DNA of 27,300 bases from Porphyromonadaceae bacterium UBA7180 (GTDB lineage Bacteria; Bacteroidota; Bacteroidia; Bacteroidales; Muribaculaceae), in assembly GCA_002491165.1 (NCBI GenBank), contig DKVK01000034.1, positions 1 through 27,300 of the forward strand, read 5' to 3'. Both the position numbers and the translations under genes were made by a program. The first letter of the stretch is position 1. The number at the start of each line of letters is the position of its first letter. Below are positions 22,819 through 27,300 of this stretch, piece by piece. The notes under the pieces were generated by a model that had not been told where the DNA came from, searched no databases, and saw nothing but the letters and a program-made list of their open reading frames with translations.

Positions 22819-23964
22819 TTATTCGGAGATACGGCGGGCGCCGTCCGAGATTATCACATCGTAGACTTTGGGCTCGTGGCCATACTTCTCGGCGAATCGC
22901 TTCTTGGCGTCGGCGATGAAGCGGTCGTGGATTTCGTCGGGCACGAGGTTGATGGTGCAGCCGCCGAAGCCACCGCCCATTATGCGCGAGCCGGTGACGC
23001 CGTTTTCGCGGGCTATGTCGTTGAGGAAGTCGAGCTCCTCGCAGCTCACCTCATAGTCCTTGGAGAGGCCACGGTGTGTCTCGTACATCTTTTCACCCAC
23101 GGTCTTGTAGTCACCCTTCAGCAGGGCGTCGCAGACGGCCAGCACGCGGTCTTTCTCCTCGATAACATATTTTGCACGGAAGTAATCTTCGGCGGTGATT
23201 TCACTCTTCACGGCGTCGAGCATCTTCATGTCGGCGTCGCGCAGTGTTTCCACGCCGAGAGCCTTGGCCACACGTTCGCAGGATTCGCGGCGGCGGTTGT
23301 AGGGGGAGTCCTTCAGCTCGTGCTTGACTACTGAATCGATGAGCACCAGCTTGTAGCCGTCTGGGTCGAAGGGGAAGTATTCGTGCTCCAGCGAGCGGCA
23401 GTCGAGGCGAATGAGGTTCCCTTTCTTGCCGAAGACGGAGGCGAACTGGTCCATGATGCCGCAGTTCACGCCGCAATAATTGTGCTCGGTGCCCTGCCCT
23501 ATCTTTGCCAGCTCGAACTTGTCGATGGAGTTGCCGTTGAACATATCGTTGAGGGCAAAGGCGAAGCAGCTTTCCAGGGCGGCCGACGAGCTGAGGCCGG
23601 CGCCGAGGGGAACATTGCCGGCAAAGACGGCGTCGAAGCCTTCCACGGTGCCTCCGCGCTTGATTACCTCTCGGCAAACGCCGAAGATGTAGCGTGCCCA
23701 CCCCTCCTTCGGAGCGTCTTCTTCACGGAGACCGAACTCTACGTACTGGTTGATGTCGATAGAGAAGACACGGCATTTTTGCATTCCGTTGGAGCGTATT
23801 TCGGCCATAATTACCTTATCGATGGCACCCGGGAACACGAAGCCACCATTATAGTCGGTGTGTTCGCCGATAAGGTTGATACGACCTGCCGAGGCGTAGA
23901 GCGTTCCTTCGCCACCGAAGCGTTCGGCAAACACTTTCCGGATTTTCTCCTGCATTTCTTCCAT
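22819..23964 (-). CDS. galK: Galactokinase
   Basis: 381 residues, a GHMP kinase that phosphorylates alpha-D-galactose at C1 with ATP. The galactokinase signature GRINLIGEHTDYNGG (27-41) contains Glu34, His35 and Asp37. The ATP-binding loop PLGAGLSSSAALE is at 119-131, the catalytic aspartate is Asp172 (GIMDQF), and the third GHMP motif MGGGFGGC is near the C-terminus. It is second in the operon, 120 bp after the secreted beta-galactosidase gene and 12 bp before galM. No galT or galactose transporter gene lies in the window, so the remaining Leloir steps must be encoded elsewhere. Confidence 0.97.
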   Translation of the reverse strand: MEEMQEKIRKVFAERFGGEGTLYASAGRINLIGEHTDYNGGFVFPGAIDKVIMAEIRSNGMQKCRVFSIDINQYVEFGLREEDAPKEGWARYIFGVCREVIKRGGTVEGFDAVFAGNVPLGAGLSSSAALESCFAFALNDMFNGNSIDKFELAKIGQGTEHNYCGVNCGIMDQFASVFGKKGNLIRLDCRSLEHEYFPFDPDGYKLVLIDSVVKHELKDSPYNRRRESCERVAKALGVETLRDADMKMLDAVKSEITAEDYFRAKYVIEEKDRVLAVCDALLKGDYKTVGEKMYETHRGLSKDYEVSCEELDFLNDIARENGVTGSRIMGGGFGGCTINLVPDEIHDRFIADAKKRFAEKYGHEPKVYDVIISDGARRISE

Positions 23965-23998
23965 TGTTATCTTTTATTTTAGGTTATTTTTCTTCTTT

Positions 23999-24058
23999 CG
24001 GGATTAATCAGGAATAATCGGGATTTATCTCGACTATTCGGGATAATTCGGCTTTCTT
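23999..24058. repeat. Degenerate 10 bp tandem repeat array 2
   Basis: Six consecutive 10 bp units: CGGGATTAAT, CAGGAATAAT, CGGGATTTAT, CTCGACTATT, CGGGATAATT, CGGCTTTCTT. Every second unit begins CGGGAT in the first five, giving a 20 bp super-period. It sits between the GH2 gene and galK, and the same CGGGATTAAT core occurs at 6664-6673. Confidence 0.6.
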
Positions 24059-24084
24059 AGTCCAAAGTCCGGGGTCCTTTCGGG

Positions 24085-26496
24085 TTATTTTACGGGAATT
24101 GTGATTTTGGCGCCTTTCACGCCGGGGGCCTTGGCCTCGAAGGTCACGGTGCCCGGTTTGTCGCCGGCCTGCACGATGGCTGTGGCGGCACCGGCGAAGA
24201 GGGGCATCTCGGGGAGATGGAACAGGTCGAGGTTCGTTGGGTCGCCGTTAGCAGTCGCGCGGAACTTGCCGGCACCCTTGGCCGAGAATTTCACACGGCG
24301 AGTGTCCGTGGGGACTATGTTGCCATCCTTGTCGGCCACCTGCACGGTGATGTATACAAGGTCTTCGCCGTCGGCGCTAAGTTCCTTGCGCGAGGGTGTG
24401 AGCACGATATGGTCGGGCTTGCCGGCGGTGCGCATCATCTTCTCGGCCACGGCGTTCCCTTTGTCGTCGTATGCCACCACTTTCACTTCGCCCGGCTCGT
24501 AGACGGTTTCCATCCACATCAGGCGGTAGCGGTTCATGTTCGTGGAGTCGTTCTTCTCGCGCACGCCCTGGCTCTTGCCGTTGATGAAGAGCTCGGCCTT
24601 CGGATAGTCGGTGTAGACGAATACGGGGGTCACTTCACCTTCGCGTCCCTCCCAGTTCCAGTGCGGCAGGATGTGGAGCGTATGGTCATCTTTGTTCCAC
24701 TGCGAGCGGTAGAGGTAGTATCGGTCTTTGGGGATGGAAGCGAGGTCCACGATGCCGAACACGGAAACGTGGCTGGGCCATGCGTCAGTGTCGTAGGGGG
24801 AGGGTTCGCCGAGATAGTCGAAGCCTGTCCATACGAACTGGCCGAGATTGTTGGCGCGGTCATCGTCCTGCACGAAGTCATCGTCGGGGATGTTGCTCCA
24901 GTCGCAATACTCCACGTCGTAGCTGTTGCTCTGGTTGCCGGGGTGCATCATCGAAGAGCCTTTCTTCACCGGGAAGAAGTATTGTCCGCGGCTCGAGACG
25001 GTGGAGGCCGTCTCGCTGCCGAGTACGAAGTCCTGCGGCAACTTGTCCATTATCTCGTGGTAACGGTTGGTCTTGTAGTTGAAGGAAGGGATGTCGAGGG
25101 CGGCGGCGAAGCCGTTGTTAACCACGGCATCGAGCTGGTCCATGCCGCATGTCACCGGGCGCGTGGGGTCTTCTCGGTGAACTATGTCCTGGAGCATCTT
25201 CAGCTCCGAGAGGCCGTCTTCCCACCACTGCGAGGGAACTTCGTTGCCGATGGACCACATCACCACCGAAGGTGAGTTGCGGAAGTGGCGCACCATGTTC
25301 ACGACGTCCTTCTCGGCCCAGTCGTTGAAGAGGGTGCCATAGCCGTTCTTGCACTTGGGACGGAAGCCCCAGTCATCAAACGGCTCTATCATCAGCATGA
25401 AGCCCATCTCGTCGGCAAGTTCCACGAGCTCGGGAGCCGGCATGTTGTGGGAGGTGCGGATGGCGTTGACGCCCATGTCTTTCATTATCTCCATCTGGTG
25501 GCGCAGGGCGGAGCGGTTCACGGCGGCGCCGAGCGGGCCGAGGTCGTGGTGGTTGTTCACGCCGCGGAACTTGGTCTTCACGCCGTTGAGGTAGAAGCCG
25601 TCGCCGGCCACATATTCTATGCTGCGGATACCGAAGCGCGTGGAGTAGGTGTCACACACACGGCCGTCGCGGCTCACCGTGGTCTCGGCGGTATAGAGCG
25701 CGGGATTCTCGGGACTCCACAGGTCGGGACGTTCCACGCGCAGGTTCTGCGTGAAGGGGACGCCGGGATATGCGTAGAAATCGCCCTGCGCGGTGGCTAC
25801 CGTGCGGCCTTGCGGGTCTTTGATTTCGGTCTTGAGGTTCACCTTGCCGCGCTTCTCCACGCCGCTGACTTCAGTGACGAGGCGCACGGTGGCGTAGTCC
25901 TTGCTAACCTGCGGGGTGGTGAGGTACGTGCCCCATACGGGGATGTGCACGCGGTCGGTCTGCAGCAGATGCACATTGCGGTACAGGCCGGCGCCGGGAT
26001 ACCAGCGCGAGGATTCGGGGGGATTTTCGAGGCTCACCTCCACGGTGTTGACGCCGGGACGGACCACGCCGTCGAGGTTCACGTAGAAGGAATTGTAGCC
26101 GTAAGGCCAGTATGCCACCTTCTTGCCGTTGACGTAGACGCGGGCATGGCTCATGGCGCCGTCGAAGAGAAGGTCGGTAGAGAGGCCGGTGGTGTCGGCC
26201 AGCTCGAAAGTGTTCTTATAGTAACCCTTGCCTACGTATGGAAGGCCTCCGGTGCGCCCGGTCTTCCATGTGGCTTCGGTCTCGCCGTTCTGCTCCACGG
26301 TCACCTTTTGCAGGTCGTTGTTACGGTCGAAGGGGCCGTAGATAGCCCAGTCGTGGGGGATTATCACATTGTCCCACTTCAAGGAATCGCGCGAGAAATC
26401 CCACTGTTTCAGGGAGCGTTGGGAGCGCACGGCCGAGGCGGTGAAGGTAGCCGAAAGGACTACGGCAGCCAAGGCAAGACATTGAAATCTAAGCAT
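24085..26496 (-). CDS. Secreted GH2 beta-galactosidase
   Basis: 803 residues with an N-terminal Sec signal peptide (about 1-22, ending ASA), so it acts in the periplasm or outside. It follows the GH2 order: a jelly-roll sugar-binding domain (about 30-180, with IPHDWAIYGPF and ESSRWYPGAGLYRNV), an immunoglobulin-like domain (about 185-290), and a TIM barrel (about 295-580) with acid/base Glu419 in WSIGNEVP and nucleophile Glu495 in LGSETAST. A DUF4982-like and an Ig-like C-terminal domain follow (ELFINGKSQG; HIVLTPSRKELSADGED). The sequence motif FRGVNNHHDLGPLG is typical of Bacteroidetes beta-galactosidases. With galK and galM downstream the likely substrate is a beta-galactoside, though some relatives are beta-glucuronidases. 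No transporter or SusCD pair is nearby. Confidence 0.93.
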   Translation of the reverse strand: MLRFQCLALAAVVLSATFTASAVRSQRSLKQWDFSRDSLKWDNVIIPHDWAIYGPFDRNNDLQKVTVEQNGETEATWKTGRTGGLPYVGKGYYKNTFELADTTGLSTDLLFDGAMSHARVYVNGKKVAYWPYGYNSFYVNLDGVVRPGVNTVEVSLENPPESSRWYPGAGLYRNVHLLQTDRVHIPVWGTYLTTPQVSKDYATVRLVTEVSGVEKRGKVNLKTEIKDPQGRTVATAQGDFYAYPGVPFTQNLRVERPDLWSPENPALYTAETTVSRDGRVCDTYSTRFGIRSIEYVAGDGFYLNGVKTKFRGVNNHHDLGPLGAAVNRSALRHQMEIMKDMGVNAIRTSHNMPAPELVELADEMGFMLMIEPFDDWGFRPKCKNGYGTLFNDWAEKDVVNMVRHFRNSPSVVMWSIGNEVPSQWWEDGLSELKMLQDIVHREDPTRPVTCGMDQLDAVVNNGFAAALDIPSFNYKTNRYHEIMDKLPQDFVLGSETASTVSSRGQYFFPVKKGSSMMHPGNQSNSYDVEYCDWSNIPDDDFVQDDDRANNLGQFVWTGFDYLGEPSPYDTDAWPSHVSVFGIVDLASIPKDRYYLYRSQWNKDDHTLHILPHWNWEGREGEVTPVFVYTDYPKAELFINGKSQGVREKNDSTNMNRYRLMWMETVYEPGEVKVVAYDDKGNAVAEKMMRTAGKPDHIVLTPSRKELSADGEDLVYITVQVADKDGNIVPTDTRRVKFSAKGAGKFRATANGDPTNLDLFHLPEMPLFAGAATAIVQAGDKPGTVTFEAKAPGVKGAKITIPVK

Positions 26497-26811
26497 AAAA
26501 TCAGTCTAAAAAACCTATGAAAAAGTCAAATAAAACGCGAGTGTACGCAAGGGTTATACAGAGTATGTCGGCGCCGCAGGCGGCGTGAGAGGAGAGCCGG
26601 TGAAAATCCTGAAGCCGCATAATTACCTTAAACAAAAGCTACACGCGCTCAAAGTCGATGCAAAGATAATAAAAAAACCGGGTGAAAGCAACCCCCGCAA
26701 CAATAATTCCCAAAAATTAACGAATATTAGAGCGCGCCGAAGCCACCGGGCGGTGCCCGGCTCCGGCGCAATATTCATCTTACAGCAATCACCGATATAC
26801 ATACGGTGTAT
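26497..26811. other. Spacer upstream of the beta-galactosidase gene with two palindromes
   Basis: CGCCG-CAGG-CGGCG at 26572-26585, and a long interrupted stem at 26734-26769 built of GCGCCG, AGCC and CCGGGC paired with GCCCGG, CT and CCGGCGC. No full Bacteroidetes promoter was found for the GH2 gene: TTTATTTG on the minus strand about 30 bp upstream has one mismatch to the -7 box and no -33 partner. Confidence 0.45.
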
Positions 26812-26848
26812 TAAAAGAGGCTGCGTCAATCTAAATTGTCGCAGCCTC
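26812..26848 (-). terminator. Terminator of the T9SS-domain gene
   Basis: A perfect 9 bp stem, GAGGCTGCG/CGCAGCCTC, followed on the minus strand by TTTTAAT, 32 bp after the stop codon of the fragment at the window edge. Confidence 0.82.
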
Positions 26849-26880
26849 GGCATGACGTGTCTTATTTCTCAAGATGCAAA

Positions 26881-27297
26881 TTACTTAACCATAATTTTGG
26901 CTACCCGGTTCGCCACGCGAACGATGTACATTCCCGGTGTCAAAGCGATAAACCTTCCGGTGTTGGGACCGTTATAGACCGTTGCGCCCGCGGATGTGTA
27001 AATGCTGATGTTAACCTCCTTGTCGTCAACGATTATGCCCCCCTTCAGGACTCTCATATCCATGGGAGCAACATCGTCAAAGGTCGCCAGGATTCCTGTC
27101 TGCTCACCCGATATCGCCACCTCACTGACAGAGGATTCATTATTCCCGTGGTAGAGCGAAGCCACGGTGTAGGTATGCATTCCGGTAGAGAACAGCCGGT
27201 CAACAAACATACGCGAACTACAGGAACCTATATATTCACCGTCGCGATAAACGGAAAATCCCAAAGGATAGAAGAGATCTATAATACTCCCCGATTT
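26881..27297 (-). CDS. C-terminal fragment of a T9SS-exported protein (FN3-like plus sorting domain), possibly a broken gene
   Basis: The open frame gives about 138 residues. The first part, GFSVYRDGEYIGSC followed by HTYTVASLYHGNNESS, is the second half of a fibronectin-III-like domain as found before sorting domains. The last 60 residues (VNISIYTSAGATVYN, ALTPGMYIVRVANRVAKIMVK) match the type A sorting domain of the type IX secretion system, which directs export and surface attachment. The frame is closed upstream by TGA at 27298-27300, the last bases of the window, and there is no ATG before residue Met20 of the shorter version (only a TTG at 27264). Either a nonsense mutation or frameshift truncates a larger secreted protein, or a remnant survives. 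Intact genes of this type are usually several hundred residues long. Confidence 0.65.
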   Translation of the reverse strand, partial: KSGSIIDLFYPLGFSVYRDGEYIGSCSSRMFVDRLFSTGMHTYTVASLYHGNNESSVSEVAISGEQTGILATFDDVAPMDMRVLKGGIIVDDKEVNISIYTSAGATVYNGPNTGRFIALTPGMYIVRVANRVAKIMVK

Positions 27298-27300
27298 TCA

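Noticed and set aside
21856..23334. 492-codon plus-strand frame opposite galM and galK
   Set aside because: It spans two well-identified genes on the other strand and shows only shadow composition.
25285..26520. 411-codon plus-strand frame opposite the GH2 gene
   Set aside because: Shadow of a gene with complete catalytic motifs on the other strand.

Overview
The window looks like chromosomal DNA from a Bacteroidales bacterium, most likely a gut lineage of the Muribaculaceae or Bacteroidaceae type. Five things point there. Promoters follow the Bacteroidetes sigma pattern (TTTG, 20 bp, TAnnTTTG). Start codons lack strong Shine-Dalgarno sites. There is a complete V-type (FimA/Mfa1) fimbrial operon of lipoproteins. 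Threonine dehydrogenase is of the epimerase type, and a fragment carries a type IX secretion (T9SS) sorting domain. Genes are GC-rich and spacers AT-rich, so nearly every real gene has a long antisense shadow frame, which I left out. I saw no tRNA, rRNA, CRISPR array, transposase or phage gene.

Left part (1-7.3 kb), core metabolism. A small rubredoxin gene is divergent from a Fur-family regulator that is followed 12 bp later by purA. A DUF1015 gene follows and ends at a strong bidirectional terminator. A cluster of palindromes separates it from the convergent kbl. kbl and an SDR-type L-threonine 3-dehydrogenase gene are divergent and together turn threonine into glycine and acetyl-CoA. Their 155 bp spacer carries an 11 bp direct repeat spaced 20 bp. 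A thioredoxin-like lipoprotein gene then follows a repeat-rich 0.5 kb gap.

Middle part (7.3-18.7 kb), one minus-strand fimbrial operon. In transcription order it encodes a DUF3575 barrel-like protein, a DUF3868/OmpA-like/TPR protein, the Mfa1-like shaft subunit, the FimB/Mfa2-like anchor, an accessory fimbrillin with a 220-residue C-terminal extension, and a 1093-residue putative tip adhesin ending in a lectin-like domain. The shaft gene is bracketed by two strong hairpins. The operon has a leader of about 575 nt or more with two candidate promoters and an attenuator-like element.

Right part (18.7-27.3 kb). rpmE (type B L31) is divergent from a DUF3943 outer-membrane protein gene. A minus-strand galactoside operon follows: secreted GH2 beta-galactosidase, galK, galM and a translationally coupled D-2-hydroxyacid dehydrogenase. 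The edge holds the C-terminal piece of a T9SS-exported protein whose frame is closed by a stop at the last three bases.

The most notable signals are non-coding: a double-hairpin repeat in two copies with compensatory base changes, two arrays of a 10 bp unit (CGGGATTAAT-like), the architecture around the fimbrial shaft gene, and the threonine-pathway operator candidate.
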